A DNA stretch of 64,000 nt from Bacteroidota bacterium (GTDB taxonomy: Bacteria; Bacteroidota; Bacteroidia; Chitinophagales; Saprospiraceae). The DNA lies in NCBI GenBank assembly GCA_018222965.1, contig JAAEZH010000003.1, positions 148,478 through 212,477 of the forward strand. Direction: 5' to 3'. The translations under genes and the position numbers were made by a program. Below, piece after piece: positions 1 to 8,653 of the stretch. The notes beneath the pieces were generated by a model that did not search any database, was not told the DNA's origin, and saw only the letters and a program-made list of their open reading frames with translations. How positions within the stretch are numbered: the first letter of the stretch is position 1; each line of letters starts with the position of its first letter.

Positions 1-600
1 AAAGAGCGTTTCTCCTTCAAATGGCTGCTCAAAATGAATGTTATCGAGTATATCGGGATAATGTTGGTGGATAACGGGTAAATTCATTTTCCAATTATAG
101 CCCCCGTCCTTACTTCTTGTCAGATTCTTGAGTAAGAACTGTCGGATCCCTTTTTCAGGAATGCGTTTTTGGAGTGCTTCGTCAGCTTCATCCCGATTAT
201 TAATGCTCGCCGGATCCAGATCGAGCAGGGCTTCAAATATGGTTTGATGGCCTCCCTCGTATTTTCGGGGAGCGATATCGACGATGATGAGTTTATCTAC
301 CATGTCCGGGTTGCTGGTTGCAAACTGCATGGCTGTTTTACCGCCCATTGAATGGCCTAAAATATGCGAATGGTGTATCCAGTTATTCTCCATAAACTCC
401 CGGAGGTCGGAAGCCATCAGGGAGTAATTTAGTTCTGGTAATTGGGGAGATCTTCCGTGATTGCGTTGGTCAACGAGGTAAATACTGAAGTGATCTGCCC
501 AGGCTTTTCCAAGGGTTTGCCAATTATCGAGTGTTCCAAACAATCCGTGCAGGATGACCATTGGATCACCCTGTCCGAAAGTTTTAAAATTTAGATCCAT
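1..600 (-). CDS. Alpha/beta hydrolase (YbfF-like), 3' end cut by window
   Basis: The reverse strand reads openly from an ATG at 600 to the left edge, giving 200 codons without a stop, so the C-terminus lies outside. It shows the alpha/beta-hydrolase fold signatures: an oxyanion-loop HGLFG near residue 18, a DQRNHGRS strand near 44 and the nucleophile elbow GHSMG with Ser84. This pattern is typical of YbfF/PldB-type esterases; the substrate cannot be told. Its ATG shares one base with the TAA of the upstream SDR gene (TAATG), which implies translational coupling and one transcript. The acid and histidine of the triad would lie in the missing part or just before it. Confidence 0.85.
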   Translation of the reverse strand, partial: MDLNFKTFGQGDPMVILHGLFGTLDNWQTLGKAWADHFSIYLVDQRNHGRSPQLPELNYSLMASDLREFMENNWIHHSHILGHSMGGKTAMQFATSNPDMVDKLIIVDIAPRKYEGGHQTIFEALLDLDPASINNRDEADEALQKRIPEKGIRQFLLKNLTRSKDGGYNWKMNLPVIHQHYPDILDNIHFEQPFEGETLF

Positions 601-1385
601 TATAACGATTTGGTTCTTCCGCCATCAACAGGCAGGTTGATCCCGGAAACATAAGCGGCTGCCGGCGATGCCAGGAAGGCGATTGCTGCTCCGACTTCTT
701 CGGGTTTGGCAAATCGTCCCAGCGGAATAGCAGAAGTCATTTTGTTGACAACCTGTTCTTCGGTCTGGCCGGATTTTTTTGCTTTATTTTCGATGATCTC
801 CTGGAGCCGGTCGGTACCGGTAGCTCCGGGTAAAACATTATTGACTGTGATTCCAAAAGCGCCGAGTTCGTTGGCCATGGTTTTTGACCAGTTGGCAACA
901 GCTCCGCGCACGGTATTAGAAACACCTAAACCGTCAAGAGGTTGTTTTACAGAAGTGGATATAACATTTATAATACGGCCATAACCACTCTTTTTCATGC
1001 CATCCATAACGGCTATAACCAGGAGGTGATTGCAGATAAGATGGTTGTTGAATGCGGCGACAAATTCTTCGGTCTTCGCCGAATGGACAGGGCCTGCCGG
1101 TGGTCCGCCCGTGTTATTGATCAGAATATGGATGACCTTGGTAGCTGTTAATCCCCGAACCTTTCGTCTGAGGTCATCGGGATTTGAAAAGTCGGCTTGC
1201 AGGTAATCGTGTTTCTGTCCTTTTGAGCGATCCAGATCTGATCGGGCTTCGAGGAGTCCGGAGACATTTCTTGCTACCAAAGTTACATTCGCGCCAAGCA
1301 TTGCCAGTTCGGTGGCTGCTGCTTTTCCAATACCGCGGCTACTGCCGCAAACGAGGGCGTTCATGCCCGTCAAGTCCATATTCAT
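600..1385 (-). CDS. Atypical short-chain dehydrogenase/reductase with SNxxR in place of YxxxK
   Basis: The 261-residue Rossmann protein has the SDR cofactor motif GSSRGIG at residues 14-20, an NNTGG strand near 90 and the C-terminal PVDGG typical of the family. Where classical SDRs carry the catalytic YxxxK, this one reads S156-N-T-V-R160, with Ser143/Ser145 upstream. I recall SNxxR as typical of a beta-ketoacyl-reductase-like SDR subgroup, so this is probably a lineage feature rather than decay. Substrate is unknown. There are two possible ATG starts (1385 and 1379), and the upstream one is given. The gene is coupled to the downstream hydrolase by a one-base overlap and diverges from the 3-hydroxyanthranilate dioxygenase gene, so a link to tryptophan breakdown is possible but unproven. 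Confidence 0.85.
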   Translation of the reverse strand: MNMDLTGMNALVCGSSRGIGKAAATELAMLGANVTLVARNVSGLLEARSDLDRSKGQKHDYLQADFSNPDDLRRKVRGLTATKVIHILINNTGGPPAGPVHSAKTEEFVAAFNNHLICNHLLVIAVMDGMKKSGYGRIINVISTSVKQPLDGLGVSNTVRGAVANWSKTMANELGAFGITVNNVLPGATGTDRLQEIIENKAKKSGQTEEQVVNKMTSAIPLGRFAKPEEVGAAIAFLASPAAAYVSGINLPVDGGRTKSL

Positions 1386-1545
1386 AGGTACTTCACTTTT
1401 TTATCTCGCTAACTTAAGATATTTTTAGCGATACGGCTTTAATACGAAGCCTTAGTCAATGTAAACCAGGCGTTTTTTTGAGGAAATTTAGATATTTCCG
1501 CTTTCGCGAAAGCGAATATAAAACGCGATAAAAATCTCCAATCTT

Positions 1546-2064
1546 ATGGGTATTGCCAAACCTTTTAATTTACAAAAGTGGATCGACGATAATCGTCATT
1601 TGTTGAAGCCGCCTGTTGGGAATAAACAGGTGTATTTCGAAAACGAGGATTACATCGTTATGATAGTTGGCGGACCGAATGGCCGTAAAGACTATCACTT
1701 TGAGGACGGGGAGGAGTTGTTTTATCAGATAGAAGGAGATATCACCCTCAAGATTATCAATGAAGACGGTACTCCGGAAGATATTCAGATCAGGGAAGGG
1801 GATATGTTTTTGTTGCCTCCCCGGATTCCGCACTCTCCACAGCGTCCGGCTAATACAGTTGGTCTGGTGGTAGAGCGTTACAGAAATCCCGGTGAAGAAG
1901 ACAAGTTGATGTGGTTTTGCGAAAATTGCAACAACAAATTGCACGAAGACACCTTTGAGATGAAAGATATCGTTAACCAGTTGCCGGTCGTGATGAAAAA
2001 CTTCATGGATTCGGAAGAATTGCGTACATGCAATTCCTGCGGCACTGTCATGGAAAAAGTCTAG
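1546..2064 (+). CDS. nbaC: 3-hydroxyanthranilate 3,4-dioxygenase
   Basis: This cupin enzyme opens the ring of 3-hydroxyanthranilate with O2 in the kynurenine route of tryptophan degradation or quinolinate/NAD synthesis. At 172 residues it has the normal bacterial length. The iron ligands are visible as His51, Glu57 and His96, and the substrate residues Arg47, Arg100 and Glu110 fall at the positions known from the Cupriavidus enzyme. The C-terminus carries the rubredoxin-like second metal site of the bacterial forms, Cys125-x-x-Cys128 and Cys162-x-x-Cys165. lpxH follows 14 bp downstream, so the two may share a transcript. No other kynurenine-pathway gene is in the window. Confidence 0.95.
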   Translation: MGIAKPFNLQKWIDDNRHLLKPPVGNKQVYFENEDYIVMIVGGPNGRKDYHFEDGEELFYQIEGDITLKIINEDGTPEDIQIREGDMFLLPPRIPHSPQRPANTVGLVVERYRNPGEEDKLMWFCENCNNKLHEDTFEMKDIVNQLPVVMKNFMDSEELRTCNSCGTVMEKV

Positions 2065-2078
2065 GGAAGTAATTTTCA

Positions 2079-2858
2079 ATGAGGGGAAAGACCTATTTCG
2101 CCAGTGATTTTCATTTGGGCGTGGATGCCCGGTTGAGCAGCCGGGAACGGGAAGAACAGATCGTTCGCTGGCTGGATAGTATTGCTACTGATGCCGAGGC
2201 GATTTACCTTGTCGGTGATGTGTTCGACTATTGGTTTGAGTATCAGTCTGTGGTACCAAAGGGATATGTACGCCTATTGGGTAAACTGGCTGAATTGCGA
2301 TCCAGGGATATCCCTATTTACTTTTTTACAGGCAATCACGATATGTGGATGTTCAAATATCTGGAAGAGGAACTGGATATCCCCATTTATCGGAACCCTG
2401 TCGTTCGGGAAATATCCGGCAAAACCTTTCTGATTGGTCATGGCGACGGACTGGGGCCCGGTGATCACGGCTATAAATTCATCAAGCGAATATTCAACAA
2501 CAGAGTCTGCCAATGGCTCTATGGGCACCTCATTCATCCCGATCTGGCCTGGCGTATTGCCCGCTTTTGGTCAAAGCAAAGTCGTGGTTCGGGTATGAGT
2601 GATCAGGTGTTTTTGGGACCTGAACGCGAATGGCTGATTCAGTATGCCAATGAAGAAATAGATAAACAGGCAATTGATTACTTTGTATTCGGTCACAGAC
2701 ATTTGCCGATCGATTATACGCTAAAAAACGGGAAAAGTCGTTACATCAATCTGGGGGAATGGCTTACCCATAATTCATATGCCGTATTTGATGGTGCCGA
2801 TTTACAGATTAAATTTTTTGAAAACGAGTCTGGCCGGGTTTATCCGGTTAATGACTAG
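2079..2858 (+). CDS. lpxH: UDP-2,3-diacylglucosamine diphosphatase LpxH
   Basis: This calcineurin-like metallophosphoesterase cleaves UDP-2,3-diacylglucosamine to lipid X plus UMP, the fourth step of lipid A synthesis at the cytoplasmic membrane face. The 259 residues carry the full metal-site series: DFHLG (Asp10, His12), GDVFDYW (Asp47), GNHD (86-88), GHGDG and the late GHRH. Members of this family in Bacteroidota are of similar length. It starts 14 bp after the dioxygenase gene, and its last 8 bases overlap the start of the next gene, so the three probably form one operon. Confidence 0.92.
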   Translation: MRGKTYFASDFHLGVDARLSSREREEQIVRWLDSIATDAEAIYLVGDVFDYWFEYQSVVPKGYVRLLGKLAELRSRDIPIYFFTGNHDMWMFKYLEEELDIPIYRNPVVREISGKTFLIGHGDGLGPGDHGYKFIKRIFNNRVCQWLYGHLIHPDLAWRIARFWSKQSRGSGMSDQVFLGPEREWLIQYANEEIDKQAIDYFVFGHRHLPIDYTLKNGKSRYINLGEWLTHNSYAVFDGADLQIKFFENESGRVYPVND

Positions 2859-3678
2859 CACTGGTATTCTCCTCTTTTTCTTTTTCCCTTCCTTTGTTTC
2901 TGCTCAACTAGTTGACACCTTCCTAATCGAAAAGAAGTGGCCTGTACAAGCGGTAAACATGTATGTGGATGCCTTTGGTCAAATCTATATTCTGGATAAA
3001 GGCAACAGCCTGAGTCGCCTGGATTCTAAAAGCCGGGTTCGGCAGGAATTTCGGGATCAGCGACTGGGCAGCCTCGGGCTTGTAGATTTGTCGGACCCAC
3101 TGGATATCCTTTTGTTTTATCCGGAGTTTCAGGAGCTGGTTATACTTGACAGGACACTTACTGAGTCCGGCCGGTTGAATTTACCCTCCATCGGATATTT
3201 TGGTATTGAGGCAGTCGGTTATTCCTCTGATCAAAACATTTGGTTGTACGATCCCATGCAAGGGACTGTCAAAAAGGTGAATTTTCAAGGGGAGATTCTG
3301 GTGGAAAGTCAAATCATACCTCCGCTGGTGGGGAGCCAGATAGATCCCATTAGAATCCGAGAACAGGATCAACGGGTGTATGTACACTGTGCAGAGGCGG
3401 GGATTCTCGTGTTTGACATTTTTGGTAAATACCTGGAGAAAATTCCCTGGGATGCCGGGCGAAGCCTGCAAATAGGGAAGGAGCTTTATTTTGGTTGTTT
3501 GGGTAACCATTGCAAACTGCTGGATCCCTTCAGTAGAAAAAGCTGGGATTTGGAGCTGCCAAAACATTCGGCGTCCCAGCCGGAAATAAAGGCTTTAAAA
3601 GTATGGTATCAAACGGGGAGTCTTTACGTGCTTTATCCAGCCGAGATAATAGCCTATAAGATGGTAAGTAATCCATAA
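2851..3678 (+). CDS. Secreted propeller-like protein of unknown function
   Basis: I placed the start at ATG 2851 because it gives a clean Sec signal peptide (MTSTGILLFFFF followed by SFVSAQ); the open frame extends upstream only inside lpxH. The 275-residue product shows repeated strand patterns of the kind found in NHL/six-bladed propellers, such as FGQIYILDKGN, QNIWLYDPMQG and QRVYVHCAEAG, but no catalytic motif. It overlaps lpxH by 8 bp and is followed by a hairpin terminator. Proteins of this look are common in Saprospiria genomes without known role. The propeller reading is an inference from strand rhythm only. Confidence 0.75.
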   Translation: MTSTGILLFFFFPSFVSAQLVDTFLIEKKWPVQAVNMYVDAFGQIYILDKGNSLSRLDSKSRVRQEFRDQRLGSLGLVDLSDPLDILLFYPEFQELVILDRTLTESGRLNLPSIGYFGIEAVGYSSDQNIWLYDPMQGTVKKVNFQGEILVESQIIPPLVGSQIDPIRIREQDQRVYVHCAEAGILVFDIFGKYLEKIPWDAGRSLQIGKELYFGCLGNHCKLLDPFSRKSWDLELPKHSASQPEIKALKVWYQTGSLYVLYPAEIIAYKMVSNP

Positions 3679-3680
3679 AA

Positions 3681-3711
3681 AAACCGGCACCCAAAGAATG
3701 AATGCCGGTTT
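3681..3711. terminator. Bidirectional terminator between convergent genes
   Basis: AAACCGGCA (3681-3689) pairs with TGCCGGTTT (3703-3711) around a 13-nt loop. The A-run before and T-run after let it act in both directions, ending the lpxH operon and the M16 peptidase gene. Confidence 0.85.
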
Positions 3712-3733
3712 TAGGATTTTGAATCAGGTACGC

Positions 3734-6709
3734 TTAAGGAGCCATATCATATCCAAAGATATCTTCCAGTTTCAGTTCGGTCACTTCTCCCAAAGATTTC
3801 AGGTATTCCATGTCAATGCTCTCTTTGCTGCCCAAAACGAGAATGGCATACTCACTGCCTTTGATGTTGTTTTGGTGGAAGCGCATGAGTTCGTCTTTAT
3901 CTGCATTCTGCATGCGGCCATATACTGCCTTACGGAGATCGTAGTCGTAGCCACGTTCCAGGGTATTTAGGTAGTTCCAGTAAATGGAGCTGCCGGTAAT
4001 GCGATCCGTTTCGATCTTTTTAATGATCGACTGTCGGGCAGATTCAATTTGCTCTTCGGAGATCGGCATATCATTTATGATTTCCTGCATGGCTTTGATC
4101 GCTTCCGGCATTTTGTCGGCTTGTGTGCCAACATAAGCCTGGAAGTAATGCGGATCATCGGCACGAGAAGGAGAGCCATAGTAGGCATAGGCAGAATAAG
4201 CCAATGCCCGGGATTCCCGGATTTCCTGGAATACAATGGATGACAATCCGTAACCGAAATACGTATTGTAAAGCTCTGACAGGATGTAATTTTCAAGGCT
4301 GAAGTTTTCAGCTGATTTGGAAACCATCATAATCTCTGCCTGCACCATTGGGAAGTCAACGATGTACACTTTGGTTTCTTTCTGGTCCTGGTAGGCAAAC
4401 TCCGTTTCTGTTTTTACCGGTTTGCGTGTTTCCGGAACTTGGTGGTGCTTGCTGAGCACGGTAGCCACGTCCTGTTTTTCCTTAGAACCGTAATAGAATA
4501 CGCGGTGCTCGTAGCCTGTCAGTTCGCGAATAATTTTCGTGAGGTTGGCAGGTGTAATGGAGCGAAGTTCTTCTTCTCCCAGAATGTTGGTGAAGGGACT
4601 TTCTTTACCGTAGCGTGCATAACTGGACATCGCATTTCGGAGGATGATCCGCTTGTCTTTCAGGTTGTTTGCCCGGGTAACCATGATATCGTCAATCACA
4701 TTTTCCAGGGCATCCTGGTCGCCTTTTACATTAGCGAGGATATGCTCGAAGAGACGAACGCCTTCTTCGAAGGAATCATCAAGGCCACTTAGTGTAACAT
4801 ACACTCTCCGGTCGCTGGTATTGACGTTGAAGTTGAGTCCCAGGCGGAAGAATTCTTTTTTGAGATCTTCCGGGCTGTATTCATCGGTACCCAGGTAAGG
4901 GAGGTAGCTGATTGCCAGGGCCATCAGTTTGTCGTGATTCCGGCCCATGTCAAAGACATAATTAAGGCGGAATGTTTCATTGCTTTCATTGTGGATGTAA
5001 TCCAGCGGCAATCCGCTGCTAAGTTCCACTTTCTCGATCCGGGTATCAAAATCGATAAATTCTGGTTCGAGTTCTTCGCTATCCATATTGAGGATGCGTT
5101 TCGCGAAAGCGGAAGATTCTTCCCGGTTTACAGAGACAGGCGTAATAGAAGGCTTGTCTACTTTTAAAACATTTGGATCTTCTCCCGTGCGTTTGTAAAC
5201 TACCAGGTAGTTGTTGCGGAAGTGTTTTTGGGCAAATGCCACAATTTGCTCTTTGGTGATATTACGCATGCGCTCGTAGCGGTTTACGTAATCTTCCCAA
5301 TCCATGCCTTTAATGAATGCATTGGTCATTACTCCGGCTCTTGCCGAATTTGACTCGTTGCGGCGAATTTCGGACAGTTTGAAGTCGTTGATCACCGCTT
5401 CCAGCATCCAATCATCAAAATCACCTTCCCGAATCTTATCCAGCTCTGCCAGGAGTAGTGCTTCTACATCAGCCAATTCCTGACCTTCCCGAGGTTTGCC
5501 GGAAAGATTGAAAGTGGAGTAATCTTCATAAATAATCAGGCCGGAGCGTGCTTCCAGCAGTTTTTGCTTTTGGAGCAGGTTGAGATCCATAAGGCCAGCC
5601 TGGCCATTGTAAAGCAATCCGCGAATAAGCGAGATATAGTCGGCTTCCTCAGAGCCGGCTCCGTCAAAGCGCCAGTCAATCTCTACGTAGGCGGCTTCCT
5701 GTCCGAAGACATCGCGGCGAATGACGCGATCCAATTCGGGTTGTTCTTCAAAGGTGAAAGCGGGCACATCTTTGGTTTTGTAACCACCAAAGTAGCGTTC
5801 GGCCATACCAACCAGCCGATCCGGATCAAAGTCGCCGGCAAAAACGAGCGCCATGTTGTTTGGCACGTAGTAGGTGTCAAAATACTCATGGATCTTAACG
5901 TGCGAAGGGTTCTTGAGGTGTTCGCCTTCCCCGATAGTGGTTTGCGTACCGTATGGGTGCGAAGGGAAAAGAACTTCATTTACCGTTTTGTACACTTTGC
6001 GGAAGTCGCTGTCCTGCCCGATGTTGAACTCTTCGTAAACGGCTTCCAGCTCGGTGTGGAAGAGACGGAGGACACATTCGCTAAAGCGCTCACTTTCCAG
6101 CTGGAACCAGCGCTCCAGTTCGTTTGAGGGAATATCGTTGATGTAAACAGTTTGCTCCATCCAGGTATAGGCGTTGGTGCCTTTTGCCCCCATGGCGCTC
6201 ACCATTTTATCGTATTCATTAGCTGCCACATAGGTAGCTGCCAGGTTGGAAACGCTATCAATTTTGGCGTAAATTTCTTTCCGTTTTTCCGGATCATCTT
6301 CAAAGCGGTGTTGCTCATAGAGGTCGGAAATTTCCTGGAGAAGGGGTTCTTCTTTTTCCCAGTTTAGCGCACCTACCCGGCTGGTACCTTTAAAGAGCAT
6401 GTGCTCCAGGTAGTGTGCCAGGCCGGTTGTCTCGGCCGGATCGTGCTTGGAACCCGCGCGAACAGCAATATTCGTTTGGATGCGTGGTTCCTGTTTATTT
6501 ACACTCATGTAGATCTTCATACCATTTTCCATGGTATAGATCTTTACCCCCAGGGGGTCGCCTGGTACCGACTCGTAATCATAAGTCGGTTTGGTATAGT
6601 TGAAATCTGTCGCTATCGGCATATCTTCTTCTGGTTGATCTTGTCCGTGCAAGGGAATGGCCAGCATTGAAACTAGGAGGCCTGCCACTAAAAACGCGTA
6701 AGGTTTCAT
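3734..6709 (-). CDS. M16 family zinc metallopeptidase (two-domain, exported)
   Basis: This is a large insulinase/pitrilysin-family protease with two tandem M16 halves. The N-terminal half holds the inverted zinc motif HYLEH with a downstream glutamate (AVYEEFN); the C-terminal half lacks the motif, as is usual for the inactive partner. The start at ATG 6709 (991 residues) gives a signal peptide MKPYAFLVAGLLVSMLAIPL followed by HGQDQ, so it acts in the periplasm or at the outer membrane. An upstream alternative start adds seven residues. It is monocistronic, converging on the lpxH operon. Such proteases in Bacteroidota are thought to degrade peptides; the natural substrate is not known. Confidence 0.92.
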   Translation of the reverse strand: MKPYAFLVAGLLVSMLAIPLHGQDQPEEDMPIATDFNYTKPTYDYESVPGDPLGVKIYTMENGMKIYMSVNKQEPRIQTNIAVRAGSKHDPAETTGLAHYLEHMLFKGTSRVGALNWEKEEPLLQEISDLYEQHRFEDDPEKRKEIYAKIDSVSNLAATYVAANEYDKMVSAMGAKGTNAYTWMEQTVYINDIPSNELERWFQLESERFSECVLRLFHTELEAVYEEFNIGQDSDFRKVYKTVNEVLFPSHPYGTQTTIGEGEHLKNPSHVKIHEYFDTYYVPNNMALVFAGDFDPDRLVGMAERYFGGYKTKDVPAFTFEEQPELDRVIRRDVFGQEAAYVEIDWRFDGAGSEEADYISLIRGLLYNGQAGLMDLNLLQKQKLLEARSGLIIYEDYSTFNLSGKPREGQELADVEALLLAELDKIREGDFDDWMLEAVINDFKLSEIRRNESNSARAGVMTNAFIKGMDWEDYVNRYERMRNITKEQIVAFAQKHFRNNYLVVYKRTGEDPNVLKVDKPSITPVSVNREESSAFAKRILNMDSEELEPEFIDFDTRIEKVELSSGLPLDYIHNESNETFRLNYVFDMGRNHDKLMALAISYLPYLGTDEYSPEDLKKEFFRLGLNFNVNTSDRRVYVTLSGLDDSFEEGVRLFEHILANVKGDQDALENVIDDIMVTRANNLKDKRIILRNAMSSYARYGKESPFTNILGEEELRSITPANLTKIIRELTGYEHRVFYYGSKEKQDVATVLSKHHQVPETRKPVKTETEFAYQDQKETKVYIVDFPMVQAEIMMVSKSAENFSLENYILSELYNTYFGYGLSSIVFQEIRESRALAYSAYAYYGSPSRADDPHYFQAYVGTQADKMPEAIKAMQEIINDMPISEEQIESARQSIIKKIETDRITGSSIYWNYLNTLERGYDYDLRKAVYGRMQNADKDELMRFHQNNIKGSEYAILVLGSKESIDMEYLKSLGEVTELKLEDIFGYDMAP

Positions 6710-6834
6710 TTCGGATGAATTGGTTAGCAAAAAAAGGAATGCTAATATAGTAAAGGATAGGGCAGTTTTCCGGAATTTCGGGCCGAGTTGTTGGGTTTAT
6801 ATACTAAGGCATACAATTTTGCCATTAATAGCAC

Positions 6835-7482
6835 ATGAAGTACAACTATTTTTTACTTCCGGGAGATACAGATTCTGAGGAGGCCGCCAATTTTTACACA
6901 CATGGTCTGGGAATCCTGCTCAGTATCCTTGGACTTCCCTTTCTGATCCAGAAAGCGATATCGGTTGGAAATCCCGAAACGGGGTATTGGATTTTTGGAT
7001 TCAGTGCCATCATTTTATACAGTAGTTCTACTTTGTACCATGGGGTGCAGCGGCCGAAGTTGAAGTTCAGACTGCGGAAACTGGATCACATCTGTATTTA
7101 CTTCCTGATTGCAGGTACGCATACGCCCTTTGCCCAATTGTATCTGGATACTCCCTTCCGGGAATACTACCTCATTAGCCTGTGGTCTTTGGTAGCTATC
7201 GGAACGATTTACAAGCTTTTTTTCTTTGGGCGCTGGAAGGTATTTAGCACTGTATTTTATCTGTTGTTGGGATGGATGGCGGTCTTTGTCATTCCAATTA
7301 TGCTAAAAGAAATGCCCTGGGATTGCTTTTGGTGGATATTAGCCGGCGGGGTGAGTTATTCGATGGGCGTGATTTTCTTTGTCCGGGATAAAATGCGTTT
7401 TCATCATGCCATTTGGCATCTGTTTGTCCTTGGGGGTACAGCCTGTCATTACATAGCCCTTTGGCAAACTATGGGCGAATGA
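6835..7482 (+). CDS. Hemolysin III family membrane protein (PAQR/YqfA type)
   Basis: The 215-residue protein has seven predicted membrane segments and the conserved polar positions of the PAQR/HlyIII superfamily: STLYHG in helix 2, GTHTPF after the HICIYF segment, and HAIWH plus CHY in the last helices, which form a zinc site in adiponectin receptors. Bacterial members are proposed hydrolases in membrane lipid homeostasis, and true haemolytic activity is doubtful. It is transcribed away from the M16 gene. Its last 14 bases overlap the end of the convergent T9SS cargo gene, leaving no room for a terminator between them. Confidence 0.9.
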   Translation: MKYNYFLLPGDTDSEEAANFYTHGLGILLSILGLPFLIQKAISVGNPETGYWIFGFSAIILYSSSTLYHGVQRPKLKFRLRKLDHICIYFLIAGTHTPFAQLYLDTPFREYYLISLWSLVAIGTIYKLFFFGRWKVFSTVFYLLLGWMAVFVIPIMLKEMPWDCFWWILAGGVSYSMGVIFFVRDKMRFHHAIWHLFVLGGTACHYIALWQTMGE

Positions 7483-8602
7483 TCATCAACCTTTTGGTCG
7501 AAAGGGTTTTGCCTTGTTCATCAATTAGGCTATACAGGTAAGTACCTTTTTTGAAGTCTCCCAATTCCAGTTTTAGGGTTTTATTGCCCGATACCCAGAC
7601 CATTTCTTCCCGTACCTTTTGTCCGAGAATATTGTAAAAGGCTAAACGATAATTGCCGGTAGATAAATTGACAAAGTCAAAACGGGCGGTTGTAATGGCC
7701 GGATTGGGATAAGCTAAAACTCCCGGGACTCCGGGGATCAGACCTTGTTTGGCCGTGCTTAATTCGTAGGGAGCTTTAAACTGGATGCTGGCTACGTTTT
7801 GCAGTCTGCGCCCGCTGGGTTTGACAACCGCTGCGGGTTCTTTGATCTGGTTGGAATAATACACGAAGTTGGTTTCCAAACGCTTTCCAAAATAATCATT
7901 CTCCGGAAGGAGGGCCGTAACATCCTGCCAGCCAACAAAGGGGAGTTTTGCTTCCAGGATAATGTCCATTTTGTCTTCGTATTTTACCCGTAGCACCCGA
8001 TATACATTACCCGGGAGTTGCATACTGCCATAAGCATCGGTGATCTCCAGTCTTTTGGTCTTAATCCTGATGCGGAGGGAATCTGGTGTGATAGGGATAC
8101 TATCCAGAAAACTGCCCTGTGCTTCTTCTGCAGAAATCGTCATCTGGAGTTCAAACTCAGGGGTATGTCTGTCCAGGTACCTCATTGGGGCGCGGCGATC
8201 CGTGATTGCGGGGCTGTATCGGCAAAGTCCCTGAATGCCCAGTCCGACCGGATCACTACCATAAAACCCAAGCAGGTCAATAGTTTGGGCCGTTTTCCGA
8301 TAATAGTACTCTTGTCCGCCGGGAAGTTTGCCAAGCATATTGGCTTCTTTGAATTCGGTTGCCCAGTTTCCTTCCTTGACACTTCGCATGGCCATTGCCA
8401 AAGCATATGGTGCTTCCAAATCTTTATAATCCCAGGTTCGAGGCCCGCCGGAATCTCCTGTTTTCAGGTTTTCCGGTAATCGATCCACTGACATACGAAG
8501 CGTATCTCCTACTGCCGGGAAGACATTGGAGTTGATATTAATCTGTGCTGCCAGTTGGAAAGGCAGGCAGAGAATAAAGCAAAGAAGGAGTTTGTACATC
8601 AT
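7469..8602 (-). CDS. Secreted protein with T9SS type A C-terminal sorting domain
   Basis: The 377-residue product has a Sec signal peptide (MMYKLLLCFILCLPFQLAAQ) and ends in a type A sorting domain: the YPNPA motif near residue 298, a hydrophobic YRLAFYNILGQKVRE block and a terminal KRLMIIRP. It should therefore be exported by Sec, pass the outer membrane by the type IX system and be anchored or released there. The middle region is beta-rich without a recognised domain. Two adjacent ATG codons (8602, 8599) are possible starts. The gene overlaps the convergent hemolysin III gene by 14 bp. Confidence 0.88.
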   Translation of the reverse strand: MMYKLLLCFILCLPFQLAAQININSNVFPAVGDTLRMSVDRLPENLKTGDSGGPRTWDYKDLEAPYALAMAMRSVKEGNWATEFKEANMLGKLPGGQEYYYRKTAQTIDLLGFYGSDPVGLGIQGLCRYSPAITDRRAPMRYLDRHTPEFELQMTISAEEAQGSFLDSIPITPDSLRIRIKTKRLEITDAYGSMQLPGNVYRVLRVKYEDKMDIILEAKLPFVGWQDVTALLPENDYFGKRLETNFVYYSNQIKEPAAVVKPSGRRLQNVASIQFKAPYELSTAKQGLIPGVPGVLAYPNPAITTARFDFVNLSTGNYRLAFYNILGQKVREEMVWVSGNKTLKLELGDFKKGTYLYSLIDEQGKTLSTKRLMIIRP

Positions 8603-8653
8603 GTCACCGGAGTTTCGACGGCTAAATATAAGGATAAGAGATAAGCCCGAATG

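Noticed and set aside
6835-7482. Hemolysin III considered as a virulence toxin
   Set aside because: The family is a membrane PAQR group; the name is historical and does not show haemolysis.
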